Part shown: piece after piece, positions 1 to 12,239 of the stretch | How the letters are laid out: every line of letters begins with the position of its first letter | How positions within the stretch are numbered: the first letter of the stretch is position 1 | DNA from: Rutpela maculata | Lineage: Eukaryota > Arthropoda > Insecta > Coleoptera > Cerambycidae | Assembly (NCBI GenBank): GCA_936432065.2 | Contig: OW386290.2 | Coordinates: 52,966,843 to 53,030,842, forward strand | Length of the DNA: 64,000 nt | Reading direction: 5' to 3' | Position numbers and translations under genes: made by a program | Notes under the pieces: model-generated | Database searches by the model: none | What the model saw: the letters and a program-made list of their open reading frames with translations, nothing else | What the model was told of the DNA's origin: nothing

Positions 1-1
1 T

Positions 2-1126
2 AATTTATTTTCAAACAAAGATATGCGCGATATGGTTCCCGTATACGTGCAAGAAAATTTTAATGGACGCAGAGCTCATCGTCGATATTTGGAAATTTAT
101 CCAAATATGAGGCAGCCGGATTTTAAGTGATTTCATAATATTTACAATATATTGGAGGAAACTGGTTTCTTTTGTTCCAAACGAGATATCGTCGGACGCC
201 CAAAAAGTATTAGGTACTGTGAAACAGGAGGAGGAAATCTTGGTCCGTGTTGTAGAATGCCCAGAAATAAGTATGAGGCGTATGGCTGCTGCTATTGGAG
301 TAAGTAAGTCATCGATTTCAAGGATTTTTCATCGAGAAAAGCTTTATCCGTACCATTTTACGCCCGTTGAAAATCTGCTGTAGGCCGATTTACCAGCTTG
401 GTTTCAGTGTGCTCGTTTCTGTCCTGCTCAGCAAAACAGAGATCCAATGTTTTTAAATAAAGTGTTGTTTACGGACGAAGCTACCTTTACACGCAGAGGT
501 GTATTTAACTTTAGAAACAAACATGCGTGGGACATAGAAATTCCGCACTTAGTAGCCGAACGCCTCTTTCAACATGAATTTAAAATAAACATTTGGTGTC
601 AAATTTTAGATAATTATTTTTTTTGTACCATATGAGCTACCACCTAATTTAAACGGTGCATTATACTTTCTACAAACTCAGCTAAGCGATTTCTTATATT
701 ATATTTAAGACAAAATATGTTTTTTATGTAAAATAGAGCTCCATCGCATTTTTTTTATATCGGTCAGAAACTACCTAAATACAAATTTTACTGGCCGCTG
801 GATAGGTCGTGGGAGCAATATGCCTAGGACTGCGCGGAGTCCCGTTATTCCGTTAGATTTTTGCGTATAAGGGTAGGTACATGAAATCTCTTGTGTATCA
901 AGATGCAATAAATAATCGAGAATAATTATTGCAGAGAATTAGAAATGCAATCGAATCGTTTCAAAACGAACACTTATTATTTAAAATAAGGTGGTCGTTT
1001 AATAAATGCATCGTCAAATGTATTGAAGTAAACGGAAGTCACTTCGAACATTTGTTACCGAACACATATCTCTTTTTTTTGTTAATTATTGTTATTTATC
1101 TATTTTTAAATAAAATTTGTATTTAA
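2..1126 (+). pseudogene. Decayed DDE transposase, Tc1/mariner-like
   Basis: This is a broken transposase gene, readable only by changing frame. The first part (about 2-130) reads NGRRAHRRYLEIYPNMRQPD, typical of the N-terminal helix-turn-helix (DUF4817-like) of a large insect transposon family. About 226-380 reads a second helix-turn-helix (AAAIGVSKSSISRIFHREK) and then meets a TAG stop at 381-383. Positions 447-635 hold the catalytic-core start (VLFTDEATFTRRGVFNFRN, with the first catalytic Asp in FTDEATF). About 745-830 resembles the later core (TGRWIGRGSNMPRTARS). The last piece (929-1060) ends in VNGSHFEHLL, the usual C-terminus of the family. At least three frame changes and several stops mean it is inactive. 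The 5' end may extend beyond the window. Family assignment is from motif memory, not a search. Confidence 0.75.
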
Positions 1127-2510
1127 ATAAAATCTGTTTCTCAAATGTTAAGCTTATTTATTTGAAAGTAATTGTTCTTAAAAAATCTGAAAAAAGAGAA
1201 GTTAATTTTATACTGTTCGCTTCACTATCAATTATTCTGTAAATCTAGCAATAATATGATATTTTATTTAATTTATACTCCATACAAATAGGAAACTTGG
1301 ACGAAAAAACTGACAAAGTTTTGAAAATTGGTAAATATATTCATTAAGGCCCACTGTTAAACATACTAAAAGTCTCCATCTCAATTAATGCAGCGGTCGC
1401 CCATCCAAATTGTGTCATCAACCTATCAATGGAGTAGAACAAAGCAAACTGTATATCGAAATATTGGTAATAACTTATTACATCAGAAAATGCATGTTAT
1501 CCAATCTATAAGTTGGTATAAGGGGTAGTTACAGCCCAGAAAGTAATTTTTTTTAAAACATGTGTTTTTACTTACCATTTTCAATCTAATTCGATAAAAA
1601 TGCATGGCAGAGGACATTTTTTTATGGTAAAATGTTCACAATTATTTGCCGAATTCGTCCATACATACCAACTATATAAAAATCGCAAAACTAATCATTC
1701 ACGGTAAATCAAAGGAGGAGTAACCTTGAGTGTGCTGCGGTAAGTCCAAACTTCCATTGGCCATAACTTTTGATTTCACGCTTACCAAAATTCTGATACA
1801 TGCATAGAAAATTTTGTTATTCTCTTAGCTTTAATTTAAGTACAAATACATGGAGGTACGTATTTCATTTTATGATAATAATAATAAAAATTGTAACGTA
1901 ATGTCACGGATTTCTGCGTATCAAAACTAAGTCGGTGTTATGAATGCGTGGTCGTGCACGCTCGAAATCGACCTTATTGCCGATTTGCATAAGGGCATGG
2001 GAGGAAAAAATGCCGTTAACTCATGTTATAGGGTTTTGAGCCGTAATAATGAACAATTAAAGTTAAGTATGGAAAGTAAAATGTTTATCTCATGACTTTT
2101 TAAACATATAAACACTTTTAATAATAAACTGACGGTTATAAAATAAACAAAAAGTTCTTGTTAAAAATCAAAGTTACTGTAGGAAACAAAACTTAAAAGC
2201 GATTTTACATTTTTAGGGTTATTATTCCGTACATAGAAGATGTAATAAAATATAAAAATCTCGAATAGTAAAAGCATCACTCATCAAAAGCTGTATAGAC
2301 AGTTATTATGAACAAAAATAGCATTGCTTTAATTTGTTAATTCAAAATGTTTATTTCTAATAAAACTTTATTTTTAATAATGTCAAACAGTTAAATGACA
2401 AGGAAAGCCATCACTAAACCTCATGCAATATACACATGTATAAAAGAACCGAAGGTGTCAACAAATATTAGGCTACAAGCATGACCGTCCACAAAAATAT
2501 TTTCAGGGGG

Positions 2511-3438
2511 AGCATAAAATTAAAGTGAAAAAACTAAATAAAAATAAAACTAAAGTGAACAAGAAGACATCTACTAAAATTCCTAGTTCGTATGTGGTAC
2601 CGCAGATCGCAGAGCAGTGTGCAGGAGTCTCTTTTATTCATTATATATGTGAATGATGTAAATCATGTCCTAAGAAGTTCATATATTAACTTTTTTGAGG
2701 ATGACGCATTAATATATGTGTCTTAAAAAAATCAAATTGAAATCACAGATATAATGAATAAAGAGCTTTGTGTATTATATATATGCTTATGTACAAAAAA
2801 AAAATAAAACTCTATAATGAGAAAACTAAATAAATAAAAAAAAAATTGAAACTATAATGAGAAAACTATATATATAGTTCTTGGAACTAAAGCTAATTGC
2901 CGAAAATATTTAAATGATCAACTGTTTCTGTACATTAATAATGCAAAAGTTGAATTTGTAAGTGAAATTAAATACTTAGGAACTATTTTAGATCGATAGT
3001 TGACGTTTTCAAAACATATTAATTATTTAAGTAAGAAAATTGGCAAAAACCAATACCAATTGGGTTGGATTTCAGTGGAACAAAGTATTGAAACAGCAAA
3101 TTTAACTTTACCTAATATATAAAGTCGAGGAAAATCTAATACCTACCTACCTTAAACCCTTCTTAGCTAGAAGATCGAAACAATTATTTGGTAAGGTCTG
3201 CTGAAAACTTCAACATGAATACAAAATTATCAGCCTTAAAAAACTGTTAGTGATGGCCTACGCGTATTCAATGTTTTTCCCACGGAAATCAAATCTTTTA
3301 GTAAATTGAAACTGTTTACTAAAATGTTACTAAATTATATATAGACGACAGAGCACAAAATAATGAATGACTATGTACAAATATATGTTATTTTTGAAAA
3401 TAACTTATGCTAAATAAACATTATTCTATTCTATTCTA
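2511..3438 (+). mobile_element. 5'-truncated non-LTR retrotransposon (Jockey-like)
   Basis: This insertion interrupts the left arm of the surrounding inverted-repeat element: homology to the right arm stops at 2510 and resumes at about 3440. Broken frames read a reverse transcriptase: YVNDVNHVL and INFFEDDALIYVS (palm motif, with the usual ADD changed to EDD), then VSEIKYLGTILDR before a stop. Near the end, FNMNTKLSALKN and GLRVFNVFPTEIKSF match the usual C-terminus. It ends in an ATTCT microsatellite tail at 3421-3438, as expected for a LINE 3' end. Stops and frame changes make it dead. It is younger than the host element. Confidence 0.75.
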
Positions 3439-3507
3439 AATATGTAGTCACCTACGACATTAGAGTAAAATATATACCAATTTGTAACAATGTACAGATT
3501 GGTATTT

Positions 3508-4095
3508 GCTTGTCACTGCTCGCCATAACTAAATGCAACACGACTAGTGCTTTATACGGGATTGGAAAAAAAAATTGCATATACCTTTTTAAAACAAAAT
3601 AAAAGCACACTTGAACTTGATAAATTGGCGACAGCCTTTATAGACGATGCCGTCAAAATTGCTCGTAGATATGTTCCGTTGCTATACAAATCAAAAACTA
3701 AAGATGTAGATGATTTAAGATATGATCTTCAAAATTCGAACAAGACTATTGCTAATTTTCCACCAATTGAGGATTCTCTTATATATCTCGTAAAACTTTT
3801 CTTATTACAAGTAAAAATTTTGTGTAATAGTCATGACTCATCGTATAGTGCAAATCCTGTTAGAATGGGATGGTTCTTTGATGGAAATTATATTTTACCA
3901 GTGATGTCTGTTTTGGAAACAGCGCATAAGGAAGTACGTATAAGTTATAAGGACAAGGATGCATGATGTGATACTTTAAAATGTGAGTGTTTTAAGGTTG
4001 GATTAAAATGTATTGATATATGCAAATGTGCCTTATTTTGGAAGAATATGGATATAGAGGTTTTATACGCATCTAGCAGCGAAGATGAATTTTAA
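3508..4095 (+). pseudogene. C-terminal half of FEN1/XPG-like transposon gene with Cys-rich tail
   Basis: The gene begins abruptly just inside the inverted arm. The first frame reads KCNTTSALYGIG, and after a frame change in a run of nine A (about 3567-3575) continues KKIAYTFLKQNK. This corresponds to the GCDTTS...G.G...AW block of the same family at 18.5-20.6 kb, but the Asp of GCD is Asn here. YGIGKKIAYTFL resembles the GIGxKxA helix-turn motif of FEN1-type nucleases. Next come GWFFDGNYILPV and, after an in-frame TGA at 3964-3966, a cysteine tail (CDTLKCECFKVGLKCIDICKC spread over about 3967-4035). It ends in an acidic tail and TAA at 4093. The N-terminal half is absent, so it cannot be functional. 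Confidence 0.6.
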
Positions 4096-5733
4096 ACTGT
4101 ATGTTACATCTGTATAGACATGGTTACACAGAGCAAATCTAGTTATTCCGTTCCAATGCTGTTAAATTTGCCATACTGTTAAATTTTTCAGCACATAGGT
4201 ATATATTTTACTCTAATGTCGTAGGTGAATGTATATTTGCTCCCCCTGAAAGTATTTTTGTGGACGCTCATGCTTGCAGCCTAATATTTGTTGACACCTT
4301 CTGTTCTTTTATTATGTATGTGTATATTGCAAGAGATTTAGTGATGGCTTTCCTTGTCATCTGACTGTTTGACATTATTTCATATTAAAATATTAAAAAT
4401 AAACACTTCCATCTTGAATGGACAAAATAGAGCCAATAATGGCTGTCTATACAACTTTTGCTGTTTGATGCTTTTACTATTCGAGAATTTTCATTACACA
4501 CTATTATATAGGAAATAATAATTCTAAAAATATAAACTCGCTTTTAAATTTTATTTCATGCAATAACTTGTATTTTTAACAAGAACTTTTTGTTTATTTC
4601 GTAACTGTCAATTTATTATTAAAAGTGTTTATCTGCTTAAAAATCATGAGATAAACATTTTACTTTACATACTTAATTTTAATTGTTCATTATTTCAGCT
4701 CAAAAACCTATAACGTGAGTTAACGGCATATTTTACCCTCCATGCCCTTATGCAAATCGGCAATAACGTCGATTTCGACCACGCACGACCACGCATTCAT
4801 AACACCGACTTAGTTTTGGTACGCAGAAATCCGTGACATTGCGTTACAATTTATATTATTATTATCACAAAATGAAACATGTACCTCCATGTATTTGTAC
4901 TTAAATTAAAGCTAAGAGAATAACAAAGTTTTCTATATATGTATCAGAATTTTGGTAAGCGTGAAATCAAAAGTTATGGCCAATAGAAGTTTGGACTTAC
5001 CGCAGCACACTCACTGTTACTCCCCCTTTGATTTACCGTGAATGATTAGTTTTGCGATTTTTATATAGTTGGTATGTATGGACGAATTCGGCAAATAATT
5101 GTGAACATTTTACCATAAAAAAATATCCTCTGCCAGGCATTTTTATCGAATTAGAGTGAAAATGGTAAGTAAAAACACATGTTTTAAAAAAAAATTACTT
5201 TCTGGGTTGTAACTACCCCTTATACCAACTTATAGATTGGATAATATGCATTTTCTGATGTAATACGTTATTACCATTATTTTGATATATAGTTTGCTTT
5301 GTTCTACTCCATTGATAGGTTGTTCGCTAAATATGCATCTTTGAGGGCGCACGCCGTTACACTAAATCAGTTGAGCTCTAGACGCCTTCTTGGAAAAATT
5401 GTGCTCCGATTCAGTTTTTTTGCTTGTATCTTGCTAACCATTAGCGATATCGAAACTATGTTTAATACAAAAAATAATGCTTATAAAATTCTCTACAAGA
5501 AATGTTAGAAGCATTTTGTCCGTACCTATCAATATAATGTTCGTAAATCCGAAAGTTGCATGTAATGATGGCGGTTCGAGCACTGGAAAGAATTGGGGAC
5601 TTTTAGTATGGTCAACATTAGGCCCTTGCCAAGTTTCAAAACTTTATCAGTTTCTTTCTGTCAAACAGAAATTTGTTACTCCTTGCTGGGATATTATTAA
5701 TTAGTCAATAAAACATATTTTAGAAAAAAGATG

Positions 5734-5739
5734 TTTATT
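5734..5739 (-). terminator. Poly(A) signal of cuticle-type gene
   Basis: AATAAA on the minus strand, about 290 bases beyond the stop codon at 6031. The intervening 5740-6030 shows no coding or repeat signal and is best read as 3' UTR. Confidence 0.55.
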
Positions 5740-6030
5740 TAAGAAAAATAATAACAAATGTTAGTTCATATAGGCAGGTACAACTGTAGTGGAAATCATG
5801 ATTGTCGCCAAAAGAAATAAAACGTAAATAGACATACTGACAGCAAGTGAAACTCATTTCACGAACAAACATGCTACCAAGACAGCATCACAGTTGCTTA
5901 ACAACACGTTTCTGTTTTGCTTAAATGTAAAAATTCTTTGCAGCTAAAGCTATTTACACTTAAAATGCAGCCAGCGAGAGATCTTAATTTAAGACAATAG
6001 CTTAGAATAGAGATACTGAATACCAGTATC

Positions 6031-9000
6031 TTAATGTCCGTAGCTACTTCCAAACGAGGATAAATCATGGCCGCCAGAGAATCCACCTGAACTCAATCCT
6101 CCTCCAATATCGCCCCCATGTCCACCTCCAGATTTAATGTATACAGGCACATGTTTCTTGATGATATTGTATTCAGGCACATGTACTGGTACTGGTTTGT
6201 GTACTGCCACAGGATATGGTTTTGGGATATAAACTGGTACTTTTACTGGCACTGGCACCTTGTAAGGTACTTTGACTGGCACTCCAATATTCTTTACTAC
6301 TTTAACAGGGTAAGGCTTTTCTACAGGAACAGGGTAGGGTTTTGCTACGTGCACTGGGTAAGGTTTGTCGACCTTGACGGCAATAGGAACCTTTACTGGA
6401 TAAGGCACCTTCTTCTCAATGTGTACTGGGTAAGGTTGTGGTACTGGTACATGAATCTTTTTGTGGAGGGTGATATGAGTCACATGGCCACTATGCTCGC
6501 TCCCTCCAAATCCACCACCACCACTTAAGTCTCCTCCGCTAAAGCCCCCATGGTCTCCAGAAGATATTCCTCCACCATAACTCCCTAATTCAAGCCCGCG
6601 TTTTTTCTTCGCAGATTCCTCAGCAAAAACTGCAGATGTTAAGAGCAGGGTGCAAAACTGAAAAAATTAAATCAAATTAATGGATAGAGTACTAGTTTTT
6701 TTACTAAACTACGTATTTCATTGGCTAACATGGAACTCGACAACCATATGAATAAAAGTCAGCATATATAATCTTCTGCTTCATATTTGTAGAGCAAATT
6801 CTCTAATATACATAAATAACTTGGATTGATACTAAAATGCTCATACTTATTGAAAATTGTAGAACTTTTTGATCCAACTTGGATATGACTAAAATGAAGC
6901 AAATGCTCAAAACTATGAGTAGATGTTGAGCATGTTCTGATTAATAGCAGACTCACAGCCGAGGATGACACCATTAGTGAAATTAAGTCATAAGGAAAAA
7001 GTGTGCAAACATCATACAACAGCACATTTAAAAAACTCCAAGACTCTATATTGATTTTTTGATGCAAATGTTGAGTGGGTAGGCCAGTATTTCATCAGGA
7101 AAAGTGAAGAGAGAAAAGGTAACGTATTTATTCACAAACAGCATATGCTAATTTTTCTCTAATACATGGCAGATCCAGGATTTCAGTTCGGTATTGCGCA
7201 AGATCTTAACGTTCACCAAACTGCAGAAAATATGACTGCATGTATAGAGTAAGATACTAAAGAACGCTAGTTTACTGAGCATGTAGCTCCAAATAAAAAG
7301 TTTTAAGCTTCTTGTGATGCACGAGAAATGTTTACCTGATATCATCTAATAGTCGAGTTGGATTCTTCGTCAATTAATTCGAAAATAATTTTCTTATTTT
7401 TTTGTTGTCAGTTTGATACTTGTCGTTTTTATTCACCTTCAATTGCAAAAAATAACCTTGACAAGAACCAATGTAATAAATCATAAACTACTGTCACACT
7501 AGAACTGAGGAAATGCTAGCAAATAGTTTCTTGCGGCACAGGAGTGAACAGGTTTTTAACAGAAAAACGTACATTTGAGTAAGCACAAAGTGTAAGGTAA
7601 TTGTTATTCATGCAGAACTGTATGTTGGCTTTGGTGCCTTGTGTAGATCATTAATAGCCGGAGAAATGCATGTGAGCTGCTTCTGCCGTAAGTGTTAAAG
7701 TAACCAATTTCATTTCTGTTTTTTTTCTTAACAACAGCTGGATCCTGGCGAATTACTTAACATAATATCGTGTTCGTATTTAAAGGTCACTTTCATGCAA
7801 ATATGCAGGTGTGCACCGATTTTTACGTTCATAACAGTGGTACTGGATGCAATGATTCCTTGAACCAGTGTTAGAAGTAATCGATAATAAAAAATTGATA
7901 AAATGAAAAACCTCCTTGACTGTTTTAAAATATGAAAATTCATACAGGACATATCGTTACTGGAGTTTAAGTGAAGATGTAAATACGAAGATAGATAGTG
8001 TTAATATGTTAGTGTGTATATTTGTCTATTGTGGGTGTACTAATAAAGTGCAAAAAATTGAACTGTCTATGCCTTGTCGAAAATTAAAGTTGATTTTTCA
8101 TATAAAATTTTTAAAATGAGGTTTCTTTGTCCAACTACGCCCATTGAAATGGTGCGCCAAAAAACGTTATTTAATTTTTATTTCAGTACAGACAGGAAAA
8201 TATCAAATTCTGCACATAGATTTTGATAATAAGAGCGCATGTAACTGCTTTATCTATCTAGCTTGTTTACAAATGGTTGAAATTAACAACCTCCCCTTAA
8301 GTTTTTTAAAATGCCTACCTACTAATTTTTCTTCAATAAAAAAATTTCACTAAATATTCTGATTCAGTTAACAACTGTTTTGTCTCTTGAAAAAACGTAT
8401 AAGAAAAACATTACAGGTACCTAGGCAATCAATCCAAACAAGGTCGTAGCGAAGGGGGGTGTCAGACTTGGCAAAAGTTGGAAATTTTTATTTTGGTGGA
8501 AACTTTTTTTTTAACAAAAATTTAAAAAATCTATGAATGTATTTATACAAAACTATATAGTCTCTTTATTTAGCACTTTTTATTTACTATTTTTCTTTGT
8601 TGAATGATCACCTTGTATATTTTTTTTAACTGAAAGTATATTAGGTTTTCTCTCTTTTTTACAACTACATTCCAAATATTATTTCCTCTAGAATTCCTTA
8701 ATTACTATTTTAGACTCACCATCCTGGATATTTTTCATTAAAAGTATAGTAGGTTTCTTCAATGGCAGTTGTGTTAACTATTCCAAATATTCATGTTCTC
8801 CGTGAAATTTTTTTCCTTATTTTTTTTTTTTAAATATATCAACTTGTATATTTTCATTAAAAGCAACATATTGCTTTCTCGAGAGTTGAGTTAACTATTT
8901 ACCAAATATTATTATTATTATTAATTAATAATATTATTATTATCCTCAACCACATTCTTTTGTCAACTATTTCTTTAAAGGTGTCACTGTGTATATTTTT

Positions 9001-10716
9001 TCGTAGCAGGCAATCTAAGTAATATTAGTCTAGGAGACAGCTACATATATGGGGCCTGGGATATAACAATTGCTGTTATGTTTTAGCAAATATTTTCCTG
9101 AGTAATTTATCTTATGTGAGTCAGACCTCCCCCCTGCCCGTTTTGGTGCTAGTCGCCCCAAAAAATATTCAATTGTGGAACAGAGTATAAGACTTTGGGG
9201 TTTGGTGCTAGTTAAAGAGGGTATCTTGTAATCCTATCACGTAATTCAATACTTCGTCAGTTTTAGCTAGAAGAGTAGTTGTTTTGATTGGTTCTCCAAT
9301 AATGAGTGTTTTAAAGTACTTACCTAACTAGTATATTAGCGTGCCCAGATTAGGGCAACAATATACAGAAAGTAGGTATTTTCATAATAAATAAAAAAGT
9401 GTGTAAGTTGTGATTTGCATAATACCTAAATAATATTCTCTAGGGTATCTTGGCGATCAACTGTTATACTCTGTTCCACAATTGAATATTTACTAAAACA
9501 TAACAGCAATGCCAACATGTTATAACCTAGGCCCCATAATATATGTAGCTATCTCCTATACTATATGGAAGAAGGAGGATAAGAAGAACAAGAAGAAAAC
9601 ATTTTTCTCGAATCAACAATACACGAATTTTCATAAATATTCGTTATGAAATATTATATATTTCTAAAATGGATTAGCGGATCGTAAACAAAGAGTGCAA
9701 AGGATTTTCTTGTTGTGATCCAAATACGTAAATCAGCTTATTTAAACTGAAATAGTCCCAAAATTCTATTTTACCGGCACTGTAGCTAAGTCGTATCGTA
9801 TGGCCAATATGCTGGTTGCATTATCTATCCAGAATTGGGTTCGAGATCTAACCCCGGCACTGACAATGTCGGTGGATATGGATGTATGTCTGCGTTTATC
9901 CAAATGAGTAATCTCCTTCCGGGCAGCCTTGGCTTTGGATTTGGGTGTTATCTACTATATGTTATGCCATATCTATTGTATAATAATTACATGTAATAAG
10001 GAAAAAAACTAAAACTTTCAAATATCGATAAACATTTCTAAATCAAATTCCCACATTAAATAGTCTTTTAAAGTTTTCGCTAGATATTATATATAAAAAA
10101 GTTTAAAAATTGCTCTGTTGATTTGATAACAAAAAAAAAAAGATGAATACGAACTTGTAGGTAAGTCTGGGCTTTATTTTATTAATGATAGAAAATAAGA
10201 TCTTGGTGATTTTATTCATCCTCCTTTTAAGAACGTTTTCTATTAAGATTGATTTACAACAGTATGTTGAATGCCTTTTGAAAATGAATATACCTAGAAA
10301 ACTAGATAACTGCTTCGTAAAATAAACGAATTTTTGTTGCAAAAAGTTAAATTCAATGAAAATTACACGTTTCGAGAAAAATAATATTTATATTTTTCGT
10401 CTTTAATGGCTTAACTTTTTGACTAGTTTGATATTATATTAAGCACCACTTCTTAATTTTTTTTCCAAATGCTAGAATGTGTTTTGATAATGATAATAGT
10501 GGTAACTAGAGAATTTTCATTTTAAAGACTAGACTAGGATGAACTGATAATTAATTTTATGTATAAAACAAAATTAACACTATTAAATAATTGCAACCGA
10601 AATTAGGCGTTTACAGGCAAAAATTAAATATAATTATGTTATTATCGTTTACGTAATTTTATTTCATAATTGCCCTAATTAATATGCTAGTTAAAGTAAC
10701 TTACCAGAAACTTCAT
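6031..10716 (-). CDS. Secreted PYPV-repeat cuticle-type protein, two exons
   Basis: Complete host gene: exon 1 coding 10705-10716 (ATG AAG TTT CTG), GT-AG intron 6658-10704, exon 2 coding 6031-6657, giving 212 residues in phase. The splice joins MKFL to FCTLLLTSAVFA, making a textbook signal peptide (MKFLFCTLLLTSAVFA, cleavage before EE) that neither exon has alone. Mature parts in order: basic AKKKRG, a Gly/Ser/His-rich stretch (about 28-70), a long V/P/K/Y repeat region (about 70-185) with many copies of KPYPV, VPVP and HVPV, then a Gly/Ser-rich tail ending SSYGH. Such low-complexity proteins are structural components of insect cuticle or egg coats. No chitin-binding RR consensus is visible. 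A TATA box precedes exon 1. The 4-kb intron has collected repeats. Exact family (Vajk-like or other) is uncertain. Confidence 0.88.
6740..8590. other. Intron interior without recognised feature
   Basis: Part of the long intron of the cuticle-type gene. AT-rich, no persuasive coding frame, inverted repeat or RNA gene was seen. The short open frames here have no recognisable motif. Confidence 0.5.
8600..9010. repeat. Degenerate tandem repeat, about 110-120-bp period
   Basis: A unit with the pattern CCTTGTATATTTT...TTAAAAGTATA.TAGGTTTTCTC recurs near 8611, 8719, 8839 and partly 8986, each followed by a similar TTAACTATTCCAAATATT block. It lies in the intron. Confidence 0.55.
9032..9562. repeat. 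Imperfect foldback (inverted repeat)
   Basis: The left arm (about 9032-9115, with AGCTACATATATGGGGCC and GCTGTTATGTTTTAG) is inverted at about 9484-9560. An inner pair (ATTCAATTGTGGAACAGAGTAT at 9167, reversed near 9465-9488) extends the symmetry. This is probably a MITE-like insertion in the intron. Confidence 0.6.
9770..9990 (+). mobile_element. tRNA-derived SINE
   Basis: It has a pol III type-2 internal promoter: an A-box-like GTAGCTAAGTCG at 9782-9793 and a B-box-like GGGTTCGAGATC at 9837-9848, about 50 bases apart as in tRNA genes. The body after the B box (CCCCGGCACTGACAATG, then TTATCCAAATGAGTAATCTCC) and the AT-rich tail fit a SINE rather than a tRNA, since no cloverleaf stems are formed. 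Confidence 0.5.
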
Positions 10717-10748
10717 GTTGAAATATGTAGAAAAATAAACAGAAGATG

Positions 10749-10789
10749 CAACTGCTTCAAGTTTGGTGGGTGCCTCTCGCTTATATACA
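10749..10789 (-). promoter_or_regulatory. TATA box and initiator of cuticle-type gene
   Basis: On the minus strand TATATAAGC lies at about 10781-10789. An arthropod-type initiator (GCAGTTG, about 10749-10755) follows roughly 30 bases downstream, and the ATG is at 10714-10716. Spacing fits a TATA-driven gene with a short 5' UTR. Confidence 0.6.
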
Positions 10790-12239
10790 AACCCATCTTC
10801 CCCTGACGAAAGTACTTTCATATTCCCCGTATTTCGTAAATCACAAAACCATAAAAATAATTCAGTTTAATTATTTTTGTGCGGAAGTAGTAGTGGAATT
10901 ATTTTCGTGAAATGTATTATATGAATATTTTTAATACATAAATTGTTAAATTTAATTGTAAATTGTAATTAATCATAACTAGAATAATTTATGAATTTGC
11001 CTGTTTAACAGATAGTTACTTCGACCATAAACGTGAGAGCAAAATATTATTTTTGTTTAAATATTTTTATTGCACTATCAATTGTTTACAAGTTACAGTA
11101 ACTCGAAAGTTTTCTAAATTTCGAGCTGCCGTAATTTTAAAACAATTCGCCGTGGAAGAAAATTCTATAAACAAAAGCATTAGGAAATATTATGATCTAC
11201 AATATTGATAATAGCCAATTATAGCCTAGTTGTTGAAGGTATATTTACCTACAAAAACTTACGAAATGAATATATTTTTTCAATGAGTTCGTGAAAAGTT
11301 TACATTTCTCTCGGATGCAGAACTTAAAAAAAAGTGAAAAAACAAATTTTTTCATTCATTTTTTCAATATCTTGAATTTAAGTCAAGGTAGGAAAAAATT
11401 AAAAATACAGATTGTTTATGAACAAAAAATTCCCTAACAAAATTTGTCGCTAAAGCCACGGTATTCCTGGAAAAAAATAGTTAAGTAACGTTATTAGTCG
11501 GAGCGAGATCCATGCGTGCGCGCGCTTGAATACGCATGACTGTGACGCCGACGCACTGAATTACATGTCACTAAATCAGAATTTGTTCAATCTATATGAG
11601 TGCTGGTTCATTTAAAAGATGGAAATTGTAGCTTCCCGATGCTTTTTTGTTTTAAACAATACAAGCAAAGGATGGATGCGAAAAATATACTTATATAAAT
11701 TATCACGCCCGAACTCAATCGTCGCAATAAAAAATATAGAAAAAACTAGTGGAAGCATTATACTCTTCGCCGATTTACCGAGCTTTTTATATAATTGTTA
11801 CACTTTCTATAGGATACTCTTCGCATTTTTCTTGTGAGGGATCGAACCCGGGACCCTTGGATTGCCAATTTGCCAATTTTTTGCCAATTTATGATTTCTT
11901 TATTTTATTTAACTATTGTTACAAGATATTTATATATTTCATTTCAGTTTACAATCATTAAATAAAAAAAACTACGTCACATTCACGCGTCTGAACAGCG
12001 TAGAATGACGCAGTGGCCAGGTGTTGGGGCGAAAATGCTTCCAATCTTGTATTTTCATTTATTTTTTCGACGCCTAAAAATAGTTTTATCGAATTCTAGT
12101 GTTGTTTATGCACTGCTTAAATTGAACTTGAAAAGTTCGATTAAATTTTAATAAAGAATAAAGGATATTGTGTATTATATTTTAATTGCGCAGGGAAAAG
12201 AAAATAAAAAAACCCTGCTTCATTTGTCTAAACTGATTA

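Larger units (their letters stand above)
1270..5690. mobile_element. Long-inverted-repeat element with 1.1-kb arms
   Basis: Two arms are near-perfect reverse complements. The left arm is 1419-2510 and continues at 3440-3480 after an insertion; the right arm is 4197-5322. Shorter outer homology (about 1300-1375 against 5597-5670, sharing GGGACTTTTAGTATG) extends the inverted symmetry to roughly 1270 and 5690, with 274 bases present only on the right (5323-5596). The unique centre holds the C-terminal half of a nuclease-like gene. A non-autonomous deletion derivative of a larger DNA transposon is the simplest reading. No target-site duplication was resolved. Confidence 0.75.

Noticed and set aside
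6118..6528. 136-codon plus-strand frame rich in Trp, Tyr and His
   Set aside because: Antisense shadow of the PYPV repeats of the cuticle-type gene.
11838..11850. tRNA gene on the minus strand from the GGGTTCGATCCC box
   Set aside because: No A box at the right distance and no cloverleaf.
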